A DNA stretch of 63,904 nucleotides from Seiridium cupressi (taxonomy: Eukaryota > Ascomycota > Sordariomycetes > Amphisphaeriales > Sporocadaceae). The notes beneath the pieces were generated by a model. It was not told the DNA's origin. It saw only the letters and a program-made list of their open reading frames with translations, and searched no databases. The DNA lies in NCBI GenBank assembly GCA_036674765.1, contig JARVKI010000154.1:1-63904 (forward strand). The letters run 5' to 3'. The position numbers and the translations under genes are program-made. Positions 36,993-54,693 of the stretch are shown piece after piece. The first letter of the stretch is position 1, and each line of letters opens with the position of its first letter.

Positions 36993-39900
36993 CAACCCAT
37001 TGTCTACGAATACACCAAGTTCGGAAATCAAGGCGCCCGGGTGGCAGACAGCAAATCAATGCCGAGAATAGCGAGCTTCAGATATGGCTACGGGGCTGAG
37101 TCTCATCGGTTAGATCTCGCCTACCTATGCAAGCATCTGGCATTCGAAAGCAGATACAGCAAAAAGCTGGTATATCGTTGGAGCCATGTATACCCTTTTC
37201 AGAGAAGTGCCGTAGTTGACAGCTGAGCGCTGATCTCGGCAGCGTGTAGATCTTGCCTTGGATCTGGTCGACAGTTGAGTGGCGATAGCGGTTCCTGGAT
37301 AAGTCGTACAAGGCATTGCATGAAGAGTGTGGCTGTGCGGAAATGCTGCCCCGCTATTTAGACTCGTATGCACCAGTGACAGAAGGCTCCGCAGATCTCC
37401 CACCGTGGGAAATTGGTCGGCTACCTCCAAGATCTGCGAGCAGGGCGACCTCTTCCCCATCTTTTCCGACAGCGACCGATGGGCGTTGATGGTGCTGGCA
37501 GGCTGAGGGTGGCAGTCCGTGGTAGCACGGCGTCGTCCTCAGTCCGCTCTCCCCTAGTGGACCGGCTGGCTTGACTCGACCTATTTCGGATTATACTGCA
37601 ACGGCCAACCTCGGCCTCGCCAGTTTATGGCAGCTGCGTCAGTCTCGCGTGGGAAGCAAGGGACTGTACAATGTAGTCAACACACATTACATAGTTCCGT
37701 CATGGCACGGCGCATCTGCCGCCCGTGGGCGTACCGTGCTACAGCATACATTCGAGCGACACCGACAGCCCCTACATCTGGAGGAAGCCCATGCGACCAA
37801 TTGGCGGGCCGGCAGGGCAGTGCATGCATCTCGCGCCAGACCTGCGTGGTCCGGACCGCTAAGAATCTGACTGCATTCGAAAGTGTCGTGGATTTGTTAT
37901 TGTGGGTATATTGGTAGCATTACCGCAGGGTATTATGGAAGCCCACGTGACAAGACACAGTCCCTAGATATTACAAGCATGACTGAACATCAAATCCTCA
38001 GGGCATGGAACCACAAGAGGACAAGCCCGCGTCTCGCAGTGGATACATGCCAGATGCCTCATCGCGGCTTTCCGGCGGACAACATCTGTCCATCAGCTGT
38101 GATCACTCCACAACACCTCACCGAAAGGTCCGAGGGTATCGCATAAGTATAGTAGAGTGTATGCAGATCTGATACCATGGGACGCCTGTGCAGTGGTGCG
38201 GGCTGCCCTTAGGCCGCTGTATAGTCTTGTTCAACCGTTGAGAATCGGTGGTTCATCGGACATGATTTCAGATAGGCGCTGCACACGGAAATGCCAGTAT
38301 CGGCAAGACCGAATAGACTTTGTACAACGCACAGCCACAGCAGTCTGCAGCCGGCCTGCATCAATGGACCTACGTATCGTAGGCGTGGTTTTGGCGGCTG
38401 GGCCCACCAATCCCTCCCCTAAAGGCCGGGTCCGGATCCTCGGGACAGCCCCCAATGCAGCGCTCCTGCATGCCGGGAACACACGCAACCCACAGGAAGC
38501 ACCTGTCAGTTGGGAGTAGTGCCTTGAGAAGTTGATGATGCCATGGTCAGCATTGGGTGATTGTGTGTCTGTCTACCAGAAACCAGGGAAAGTTGCTGCA
38601 TGGAGAAAACTCTGGCACGCAGCCAAGCCGAGAGTGTTTGGGTGGCACGTCGCTCTCGGATATGACATGGCCGCCCCACGACGGAGTCCGAAAGACGACA
38701 CCAAGAGCGCGCTCTTACAAACCCGTCCCAAGGTCGGATTATCTATGCACACACCTACCACCTGAGTGGCAGGCTCTTCAAACATTCCTCCGACACCCCC
38801 ATCATTATCATCATCAATCAACCAATCAACACCTTTTGCTGATTCATCATCGATCATTCATTAGCTAGGGTCTATTTGCGGAAAAATCAGCATGACACAG
38901 ACGGCGGGAAATCGCTCTGACGCAGACACCGATAAGCGAGCGGATGACTGAGAACTCTATTTGCGAATCTGTGACTCGTACCGGGCAGATGGGTACGTTT
39001 CGATTATGCTGCAACACGCATGTTCTCGGAACTCGAAAATGGAAACTATAGTCAGCGCCTGATTGCATGAGCAACTCCGAGTCATAGCTCCAGGGCTGTC
39101 CATCCATGTTATGCTGATTAGTCATGGCTCAGAAGTATAGTAATTGCGGCTGGTTAGACGCGCAACGCGGCTGCTTACGTCTCGTCTTCCTGCTTGTCCA
39201 CAGGGAAGATACGGAGTTAGTGATGACTGTACGGGCTGAATGGCACTCGCGACTCAGATCTGGATGCTCGAAGCGTGTGCAGGTGCTGAAGAATGATTAT
39301 CCTGCAGTCTGAACAGTGCAAAAGTTGGCGTACGACCATGTCAAGATGTCAAAAACATGCGCTGCAGGGCACCCTGCTACAGTACTAAGTAGGTCTCGGT
39401 GCATCCGCCGCTAAAAGCTCGCGCTCGCAACGTGCCATTTTCGTCCCACCCAGGTCAAGCGAAAAGTCCCGGAGCGAAAAATCGGGATTGCATGTTTCGC
39501 GGAAGGGTCCGAATACTGTGGACTGTGGAATGTTGATTGTGGGCAGAAAGAAGAGCGAATGCCGTCCGTGCCAAGTAAGGCTTGTAGTCTCGTCGTAAAG
39601 AGGCAGTATGGAGTTCCACGGCGCTCGTGTGACATGGATACGAATGCAGTGACGATGCCGCCAGCCTGTGGAGCAGATACATTAAGCACCTAGCACTAGA
39701 TCACCTGCTCCAGCTTGGGCTGTCAGGCACTGTCAGGCACAGGATCTGTGAGGTTTGGGGGCCGCGATTGAATGGGTCCCTGGTCCAACGTTGCTTTAAT
39801 GTTGCCTGGTCTTGGGCATTTCGCCCATTTTGTCCAGCGCTCAGCCCTATTCGGGCTGACAGCCATACGTGGACCCTTCTCGCTAGGGGTGATGGCTTGC

Positions 39901-41379
39901 GGGGAAGCGTCAGCAGCTGACACAGGTTATGATGGGAAACACATTTCCGCATCTGCTTTACAGTACACTGATGGCATTCTGGGACGCGAGTACGAAAAAC
40001 GGCTCGCCTGCCGCCGGATGCACCTTCCGAAAGGGGATTACGTTTAGAAGTCCCTCCCAGCCCTGCTGAACCACTGGTGAGTTGGCATTTGGCATGTACA
40101 CACGCATGTACCTAATTTTGGTTAACATGCAGCATGGAAGCAGATCTGGCCCTGTCCAGCGGAGCGCGGAGCGTTCGTGTGGCTTGCTCTCAAGGTTCAC
40201 CTGTGGCAGTGCTGGCTGGAGATACTCAATCCGACGTGTACGTTATGCGGGTTGGGGAGTCTAGAGTATTCCTTGTCCCAGTATCTGGCGGGTCTGCGGC
40301 AATGATCGGCGGGAGATGTCGATAGCGGAATCGCTTCCAGGAGTGGGCTGGCTCCGTGGGCAAAGTATTCTGTGATGTGGGAACAATGGCGGGCACATGA
40401 TTGGAAAGACGGCATTTGAGTTTTCCAAGACGAAGACGGGATTTGACGGGACTTGGTGAGGCCTGTCACAGGCACCGGCCAGCGCGGTGGTACAGTATGA
40501 CAGCCCAAAACCGCTTGCCGTCCCCCCGGATTTCTGGTGCATGAGGATAAAATTTTAATTTTCTGCCATGCATCCTAAGCCCGTCGGAGACAACGAGGGA
40601 CCTTGATCGAGTACAACAAACCCCGAAGAAGGGGGAAAAAAAAAGGTTCCCCCAAAAACAAGGGACCAGAGCCGTGCTAAGGTCGCCCTAAGCCTGCGGC
40701 GCGGGTCCATTACGCAGTGGTACGTACCGAGGGATGTGACACCTCCGGCGCAGGCGCTACGTCACTGGGGAGCCAGGGTCGCATGCAAGCCATGCACCCT
40801 CCAACATGCAAGCTGGAGAGGGTGGGCATCTCAGGTCGTCAGGGTCCTGGCCCGGGACGAGCACAGGAAGAACGGTCGATTGAGCTGCTGCATCGCTATT
40901 TAACATGTCCTATCGCCGCTGGGTGCCGCCGACTGACTCTGTAATCACACCATACCCATATCGGATACCGCCCAATACATCAAACAACTCACTGCTACTA
41001 CGACTACACAACGTGCAGTTTGACACCCACGCCACAGACACATAAGCAGACGGACTACCCTGAGTTGGCACTGGACTGTTCGTACCAAGTTGGTCTAACG
41101 CCGACAGTACCCAGCCGCCAGCCCCGAGGAAAGGGAAAAGGAGAACAGAAGAGTCATCGTCTACTCCCTAAGTGGGAAGAGTGGAACAAAGAGGCCTCGC
41201 TTTACAGGGTCAATGGCTGAGTCGACCACATGACCGGCCGTTGAAAAAAGAGTCTATCAAAGCGAGAGAAACTTAATCAGCCAGATCTGGTTTTCCAAGC
41301 GCTTCCAAGGCCCCTTGACAAGGATCTTCTATCCAACTTTCACTACCCGGAGCGCCGGGTCCGCGAGACCAAGACAGTC

Positions 41380-41385
41380 TATAAA
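41380..41385 (+). promoter_or_regulatory. TATA box of the Rpn4-like gene
   Basis: TATAAA in TCTATAAAGG lies 100 bases upstream of the ATG at 41485 and is followed by a CT-rich stretch, a typical fungal inducible promoter layout. Confidence 0.6.
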
Positions 41386-41484
41386 GGTCCCATCTCGCCA
41401 CCCCGCGGCAGACCCCACACTTCTCCCTCCCTACACAAACACTTATACACTAATCTCAAACCTAACGACATCATCATATACAAG

Positions 41485-43587
41485 ATGATTCTTACCCACA
41501 ACAACTACCCGAGGTCACATCACTTCTTTGTCCAAGACAACCACAACGACGCCCCCAACAACCACAATCACACTCTCGACAGCTTCGACTCGGATAGCAT
41601 TGCATCGTCGACGCATTCGGCATACAACTTCCAGTCGACCAACTTTGATATCCCGCGAAGGCCAAACACCACCAACGACAGCTTCAAACTTCCCTTGTCC
41701 TCCTTCGACGCAAACACAAGCGCTGCACAGAGCCTCAGCCAAGTGCCCGACCTCATGCCGTCCTCCGAGTCGTGGCTGGTGCAAAACTACCAGCAGACAC
41801 CGAGAGGTGCCCAGCGCCTTGGCCACAACCGCGAGTCGTCCCTGTCATCACTCAACTCGAACGGCCCAGCTTCGCCATACAACGCAAACACCTCGAATCC
41901 CCATATCGCCATCAACGACTCGACTGACGGGTTTCATGACCTCACTGGCAGCGACAGCAACTACTCATATCAGCTCGGCAAGCCCATGGTTTCCGACAAC
42001 TTTTACACGAGCATACACGGCCTTGGGAACCAAGGACATGGCCTGCCCGACATGGCATTCGCAGATGGCCTGCCGACCATGGCGTCGCAGCAACACCATC
42101 AGCCCCAGAAACGGTTTGACCGAGGCTTGCTACCCGCAGCAGACGTCTCGTCAATTGGTTCGACTACGAGATCTCATCCCGCCTCGGTGGCAAGTAGTAC
42201 AGTCGGGGGTGACTCACAACCTGCCACGCCATCATTTCAGGAGCCTGCCGACGATGACACGAGGAGGCGAAAGATTGGTGAGAATTCCCACTTTTCTATT
42301 AATCTACAGCATTTTCTCGATGCTATCCCAGGCCATGACGAACGCTCAAGCTCATCTTTTGACACAGTTTTCAACAACGTTCCCAAGCTCGATCGCACCA
42401 TGACGGACGTCTACAGCGACGAGTTGTACAGCCCGCATTTCACCATCACGTCGGCTTCGCCACAGCCGCACTCGCAGGCGGCCATGTCTCCCAACAGCGG
42501 TGTCTTTGCCGAGCGACTGGCACTTGCCAACAACCAGCACCTGAGCGCTGTGCAGTCGCCCGTGTCAAGCTCATCGCGCACCAACTCGCCCTTCCGCCAA
42601 GGATCCCCGCTGGCGCCGTCGCTGAACGATTTCTCGCAGCAGCCGCAGCAGATCCGCCTAAATTCGGCCCAGCAGATACGGGAGAAGCAGAAGCAGGAAC
42701 GGGATGCCAAGGCACTGCGAGAGCAACTGACTCGGAGCGCAAACCAGCAGCAGGGAACGCCGAGCACCATCTCCCCCAAGGATGCCATGTTGGATTTCAA
42801 CGACGCCGATGAGGCATCCAATTTTCCGCTGTTCCCTCCACAAGAGACCAACAACTTCGATTTGAACCAAATGAGCAGAGCTGTGCCACATCAGCAACAG
42901 CAGCAGCAACAACAACAACAACAACAACAACAACAGCAACAGTCTCAGCCACCCCAGGTTCAGCAGCGGACACCGCTGCAGACTGCTTTTGACTTCAGCA
43001 TGCCGTCGAATCTTCAGATGCCGCAGCAATATCCGTTCATCTCACGACCTCGCCAGCAGCAAGAATATCCCTCGGTGGCTAATTTCTCTCGAATGAGCTC
43101 GGCTGACACGAGCGGGTCTAGTGGCAGTGACGGTGCAGTGCAGAGGCCGGCCAGAACCAATGCGGATGGCGGAACATATACGTGCACATATCATGGGTGC
43201 ACTCTGCGGTTCGAAACACCCCAACTACTGCAGAAGCACAAGCGCGAAGGTCATCGCCAAGCCAACGCGCTGACTACGACAAGGCCAGCCGCACCTTCGC
43301 CGGGCACTCCTGATACTCTACTGGGCAGCCAAGCTGGACCGCACCGCTGCGATCGTATCAATCCAAGCACGGGCAAGCCCTGCCACACGATATTCTCACG
43401 GCCCTACGATCTCACACGCCACGAAGACACGATTCACAATGCACGTAAGAAGAAGGTGCGCTGCAATTTGTGCACCGAGGAGAAGACATTCAGCAGGGCA
43501 GACGCACTCACCAGGCATTACCGGGTCTGCCATCCGGACGTCGAGTTCCCTGGCAAACACCGCCGAAGAGGTGGTTCTGCAGCATAA
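41485..43587 (+). CDS. C2H2 zinc finger transcription factor, Rpn4-like
   Basis: A continuous 700-codon frame. The first 550 residues are rich in Asn, Ser, Gln and Pro and are probably activation and degron regions. A Q17 tract is at 42892-42942. The C-terminus holds a first finger near residue 562 (CTYHGC ... HKREGH), a second with a long first loop (CDRINPSTGKPC ... RPYDLTRHEDTIH) and a third (CNLCTEEKTFSRADALTRH), then a basic end (KHRRRG). The paired RPYDLTRH and SRADALTRH helices match the factors annotated as Rpn4, regulator of proteasome genes, in filamentous fungi. I rate that name as likely but not certain. A possible in-frame 90-nt intron at 42278-42367 would shorten the protein to 670 residues. 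Confidence 0.85.
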   Translation: MILTHNNYPRSHHFFVQDNHNDAPNNHNHTLDSFDSDSIASSTHSAYNFQSTNFDIPRRPNTTNDSFKLPLSSFDANTSAAQSLSQVPDLMPSSESWLVQNYQQTPRGAQRLGHNRESSLSSLNSNGPASPYNANTSNPHIAINDSTDGFHDLTGSDSNYSYQLGKPMVSDNFYTSIHGLGNQGHGLPDMAFADGLPTMASQQHHQPQKRFDRGLLPAADVSSIGSTTRSHPASVASSTVGGDSQPATPSFQEPADDDTRRRKIGENSHFSINLQHFLDAIPGHDERSSSSFDTVFNNVPKLDRTMTDVYSDELYSPHFTITSASPQPHSQAAMSPNSGVFAERLALANNQHLSAVQSPVSSSSRTNSPFRQGSPLAPSLNDFSQQPQQIRLNSAQQIREKQKQERDAKALREQLTRSANQQQGTPSTISPKDAMLDFNDADEASNFPLFPPQETNNFDLNQMSRAVPHQQQQQQQQQQQQQQQQQSQPPQVQQRTPLQTAFDFSMPSNLQMPQQYPFISRPRQQQEYPSVANFSRMSSADTSGSSGSDGAVQRPARTNADGGTYTCTYHGCTLRFETPQLLQKHKREGHRQANALTTTRPAAPSPGTPDTLLGSQAGPHRCDRINPSTGKPCHTIFSRPYDLTRHEDTIHNARKKKVRCNLCTEEKTFSRADALTRHYRVCHPDVEFPGKHRRRGGSAA
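42892..42942 (+). repeat. CAA/CAG tract encoding Q17
   Basis: Seventeen consecutive Gln codons, with a central pure run of nine CAA flanked by CAG/CAA mixes. The mixture should slow slippage at the ends, while the CAA core may vary between strains. Confidence 0.95.
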
Positions 43588-44140
43588 CGGCGGGCGCTGG
43601 TGCGACGGCAGGACCCCGCGGCTAAGCTGGGCCTAGCTGGCGGGCGATGAGCGCATCTGGCTGGGTGCGCGCGGGTATACAGAGCGGGTATACAGCGACA
43701 GATGCAGCGGGTGGAGTGATTGGGCAATTCAGGGTCCAGCGCCAACGTCAATATGCAGGGACCTTGGTCGGGGCCCATACCTGAGCTAGGCCGCATACGG
43801 CAAAGATCCGACGCCCGCACGTTCCTCTTCCCTCATGGCCCCGTCATTTTGGGTTTGAAGGGCGTGCTCCAGGCTCATCGTTCCCCCCATGACGTCAGGG
43901 CTGGGCCGCCTGGATCGAGCCGATCCCACACGGCGGCACCACCGACATCATCACCCGACTCTCTGACCATGACATTTGCACCGCGGGCTGCATTCTGCCC
44001 ACATGGGCTGTTGCTGGCAGCCCCAGCGCTGGCACTCCCATCATGCGTGCGCCAGCGCATGATGATGCCAGCACTGTCATTTTGTGGTTACCTCGGCCGG
44101 CTAACACCCCTCCGAGATGCCCTTCCCGTCTTATGTTTAT

Positions 44141-44170
<30 letters not shown>
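44141..44170 (+). repeat. (ATC)10 microsatellite
   Basis: Ten perfect ATC units in non-coding DNA downstream of the Rpn4-like gene. Confidence 0.95.
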
Positions 44171-44171
<1 letters not shown>

Positions 44172-45527
44172 CTTCTTCCGGCATCATTATCGCCAAATCA
44201 GGCGCCGCGCCGACTTTGGGGGGTCGTGGGCCTTTCCCCCTCCCCTCTTATGATTTCTTTACCTATTTGGTACATGCCGCTACGTACGTCGCATGTACCT
44301 TGTCACGAGTTCTGGGTATAGACACAATGGCATCATCGGCTCGGATCAGCGTGTTTCATTGGCATTTCCTTTCTAACAAAATTCATAATGCTTTTAATTG
44401 CCTGTATTCATATTCCACTGTACATATTTCGTACCCCTCCATACGCCACAATTAGAGCGCGCCCCCTGACGTATGCCCTGAACGGGAAAGGACTTGTATG
44501 ATATGGATTGATGCGAGAGATTCGATTGGCTACTAGAGAAAAAGAAAATGAGTGTGATGGGACATGACGACTATGAAGGCAGATGGAATGGTCCCAAACC
44601 GGGCAAATCGTTGTACGATGTATCACGGTAGCGCAGCTAACGCTGCGGGTCGGAGCTGGGAATAATTGTTTTAAAGGATATACTCAATTTGAAAAGAAAA
44701 AAAAAGAACTTCTTGGGTAATAGTCAGTCTCAATCGTACATCAGTGCCGCGACAATGACAAGAAATCATGTCATGTCGTGGGACCTTCCTGGGCATACTC
44801 CTTCGAGCAATCCAGCGACCCAGCGATCCCCGTCGCAATGCGACTTCGGCCAAGTGTTCAGAGTGCACCATCTGCATCCTGATAACACAACCCTTCCGCA
44901 GTGTCGATCTTGACTCGCGAACTGGGATGATAAGAGCCCTATCGTAGCAACCCCGGCTTTTTGGGTACGAGCTCCAAAGATAGCAGCGAACTGCGTGCCG
45001 GCCTGTGGGCCTGGTGATGAAAATCCAACAAATGAAGCCCAGGCCCCTGTATCGGCAGTTCCGCAGCTTCCACGGACTATTCTGCAGGCGGGCGTGTTCC
45101 GGGTTCCTGTTCCGTATCTTCCCTGCTCTTCCTCGATCCCGAGATTTCACCAGCCACATCCGATGACGAGGAGCTGGGGGAGTGCAACCTCGCCCACTAG
45201 CGGGTCTCGCCACCCCGGGACAAGTTTAGAAACTTCAGGAACGATCGATCAGCGTTCTTTGCAGATAGGCTACGGCGGCTCTGACCACTGACAATTGGAA
45301 TGGGACAAGTGGTTTTATTTGGAATTTGAGTGGCTATACCAACTTCCCCTCTGATAGGCATTCTTCCGGTCTAATATATACTCGCATGTGTTTTGTCTGC
45401 TTTGTAGGAAGGAGGTCCAAGTGGGAAATTGCACAGACCCACCCACAAAGCTTGGTCAATACCACCAAATTCAACTATAAACACTCATTGTGCAATTATT
45501 ATATTAACTTAATAACCTTGGTTTTGT

Positions 45528-45613
45528 AAAAATAAAAATAAAAAATAAAAAAATAAAAATAAAAAAATAAATTTTTTTTAATAGTAATTTTATAAATTTT
45601 AAAACCTTATTTA
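45528..45613. repeat. A/T low-complexity patch
   Basis: Runs of A separated by single T (AAAAAT-type units) switch to T runs. Its composition resembles the right-end AT-rich block, but no shared element can be shown. Confidence 0.7.
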
Positions 45614-46071
45614 TTGCGGAACGATGGTTGAAGGAAAAGGTAGCAATTGACAGCTTTTAGGTGTGCAATTTTCCGCTTGGACCTCATGGTAGGGACCGTG
45701 GTAGTCTCCGCTTCTTTCTGGCCAGTAGTCGACAGAAGTTGTACATGGAACGCCACATGTGGAAGGATACCACACATCAGTATTCTGCTAGTAGTTGGCT
45801 TCAATGAGTGATTGATATTACGCCAACTTGGATTCACGAGACTTTGATGGCAATAAGTAATGGGTAATTATTGGACTGGTTCATACAGTATGCCTTACGG
45901 CTGAATAGATGAATCGTTTGATAGTACTATGCTCAAGGAGTCGGAATGACAACGAGACGAGATCGGCAATTCTGATCACTCGCATAATTAGGTTGTGCAT
46001 AAATGTGGTCTGACAATGAATTTACTACTTTTGAACTCCGCATCATCCAGCAGGGTGCAAATCGAACCTAA

Positions 46072-52328
<6,257 letters not shown>

Positions 52329-54693
52329 ATGACGGGAGGAAAAGATATCGAGATCCTTCCCGAGCAGGCAGCCAGCTTGGACGGAGAGAAGACTCGGCAT
52401 GACGCTACACTCGAGCCGGAAATCGACGGCCATTACGAGCCGCTGCGAACTGGCGCCAGAAGCACTCCTCGCCCAGTGTCCAGGGCACAGTCGGCCAATT
52501 CGACTTCGACCTCGACCTCGGTGCGTCGATTCCGCTCAAATAATGGTCACGGATGCGCCGAGCTTGACGACAGCACCGATGAGGCTAAGCCAGTAGGCGG
52601 GAGTGGTGGCGTCGAGAAGGATCCGTTCGAGGTTTCGTGGGAAAGCGATCGCGACCCTCTGTGTCCGCGGAGCATGTCGCTGCTGCACAAGTGGGCTATC
52701 GTACTGATCGTAGGCATGGGCAGTCTCTGTGTGTGAGTGACCGTTACTGGACTGCTACCCCGCGTAACGCGACGGATCTGCTGACTGCTGGCAGTACGTG
52801 TGCAAGCTCGATCTATACCTCGACATATGATCAGATGAATCCGGAGTTTGGCATGTCTAAAATTGTCGGGACACTTGGGTTATCCACGTTTGTCCTAGGA
52901 AGTATGCCGCCTTTCAAACGTCCAGCGGTAATCAGATGCTGACTGCGGTTGCTTTTTTTCAGTTGCTTTGGGGCCGCTTCTAATGAGTCCACTAAGCGAG
53001 TTTTATGGCCGGCGGCCTATTTATCTTGTCTCATGGTGAGGCTCTTCCTGCGTGCATGGAACCAGAGGAAATGGCATTGACTGACCCCGAACTAGGACGA
53101 TGTTCCTGGTGTGGATCATCCCGTCAGCTGTTGCGCGAAATGCCGAGACCATGATTGTTGTAAGTGCGCCTACTCGATCGAATCCTCCCTACTACGTCTG
53201 ATGGCGAGAAACAGGTCCGATTTTTTGATGGCTTTGCCGGCAGCTCGTTCCTCAGCGTGGCTGGCGGAACTGTCAGCGACGTGTTCAGAAGGGATGCCAT
53301 TCAAGCACCCAGTAAGCAGCTTCCGGCATTGTTTCATGTTCTCTGTAGCCCGTTCCAAGAGCGCGCAGTCCCTGGTCAGGCCGTTCTTCTGTCGAGGCAT
53401 GAGCTTTAAGTCCCAATAAACTGCCAGGCACACCCGGAGAAGCAATCGCTAACCCCATGCACTATAGTGACCATCATTTCATTGAGTCCATTTATAGGTA
53501 TGTTGCTTGCCTGGTAGCTCGTCGTGTTGAGCTGACGCCTGGTTAGGTCCCAGCTTGGGACCTTTGCTCGGTGGATTTATCAATTCCAACACAAACTGGC
53601 GATGGACATATTGGGCAAGTATAATAACAGTTTCCAGTAGGTCATCGCGCCGAGCTAATGTGGTTATGATACAGTTCCTCCTCATCTGGGCGGCATTGAT
53701 GCTAGCCTGCATAGTCTTCCTTGCGCCCGAGACATTCCGTAAGAGTACTCGGCATATATTTTCGTGCATGCATCAACTCACCTGCGAACAGACCCAATCA
53801 AACTCCGAGAGAAAGCGTGCTTGCTTCGAAAGGAGACTGGGGATGATCGATGGAGAGCACCTATGGAAAAAACAGACAAATCCATTGCGAGGACCATCGG
53901 ATTCTCGCTCCTGCGCCCGTTCCAGCTCCTGATCTTCGAGCCCATGTGTCTGTTGCTCTGCTTGTTCTCGGCCGTTCTGCTCGGAATTCTGTACCTTTTC
54001 TTCGGTGCGTTTGGAGTCATATTTGGCAGTGTATACAGCTTCAATTTGTGGCAGACGGGTCTCGCCTTCTTGGGCATCTTCACGGGAATGATTGCAGCTT
54101 CTGCGACAGACCCGATATGGCGCCGCATACATGACAGGCTGCTGGCCCAGAATGACGGTATCTCAGAGCCCGAATTCCGACTTCCCCCTGCCGTTGCAGG
54201 AGCGGTGCTGGTGCCGGTAGGGTTATTTTGGTTTGCTTGGTCTGCGTACCCGTGGGTGCACTGGATTGTCCCGATCATTGGCTCTGGGGTGTTTGGTATG
54301 GGGTGAGTAGAAGAGGAGGAGGATTCGGCCTATGCCATACAATCTGATCGCTGGCTGACCGTTCACGGCAGGACGCTGCTCGTATTTACGGGCATCTTCA
54401 CATTCCTCGTGGATGCGTATCCGTTGTATTCAGCGTCAGCACTGGCGGCAAATGCCTTCACAAGGTGTGCCTTTGCTGGTAAGTAGCAGACTCCCCCACG
54501 TTGCTGTCGGATGGCTAACTGGGGATGCAAATCAGCCGCTTTCCCGTTGTTTGGGCTGCAGATGTATCAAAAGCTTGGCAACCAGTGGGGATCGAGTTTG
54601 CTTGCGTTCCTCACGGTGGCCATGATGCCGTTACCGTGGCTCTTCTTCCGCTATGGAAAACGGCTCAGGAGGAACAGCAGATATGCGTCGTAG
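52329..54693 (+). CDS. MFS transporter, DHA1 drug/polyamine type
   Basis: Proposed exons: 52329-52732, 52795-52901, 52963-53035, 53096-53159, 53215-53311, 53468-53497, 53547-53614, 53675-53738, 53792-54302, 54372-54478 and 54536-54693. Every junction keeps frame and the total is 560 residues, as expected. The family exports drugs or polyamines from the cytosol by proton antiport. A hydrophilic N-terminus of about 115 residues precedes TM1 (WAIVLIVGMGSLCV). Family marks follow: TSTYDQMNPEFG, motif A (LSEFYGRRPIY), GGTVSDVFR, GPLLGGFI, NWRWTYW and PETFHPIKL. The last TM pair ends in a basic tail (RYGKRLRRNSRYAS). Intron 7 (53615-53674) is GC-AG. The 156-nt intron 5 is the longest and encloses several stops. 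The substrate is not known. Confidence 0.87.
53615..53674 (+). other. GC-AG intron in MFS gene
   Basis: This 60-nt intron starts GCAAGT and ends GATACAG. It joins NWRWTYW to FLLIWAALMLA as in related transporters. The nearby GTATAA donor would put the next exon out of frame. Confidence 0.8.

Larger units (their letters stand above)
34804..41484. other. Gene-poor region, 6.7 kb
   Basis: The stretch starts with the H4 3' UTR and ends with the promoter of the C2H2 gene. It contains an AT-rich island (about 35440-35830), a T run at 36963-36992 and many short frames without recognisable domains. A minus frame at 35985-36221 (78 codons) next to the island looks protein-like in part but has no identified family. 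No tRNA is seen. Confidence 0.45.
43588..46071. other. Spacer between Rpn4-like gene and ARO1
   Basis: 2.5 kb that must hold both 3' UTRs, since the genes converge. It contains (ATC)10 at 44141-44170 and an A/T-rich low-complexity patch at about 45528-45613. Frames of 177 codons (43720-44253 plus) and 180 codons (44671-45213 minus) lack protein character. Confidence 0.5.
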
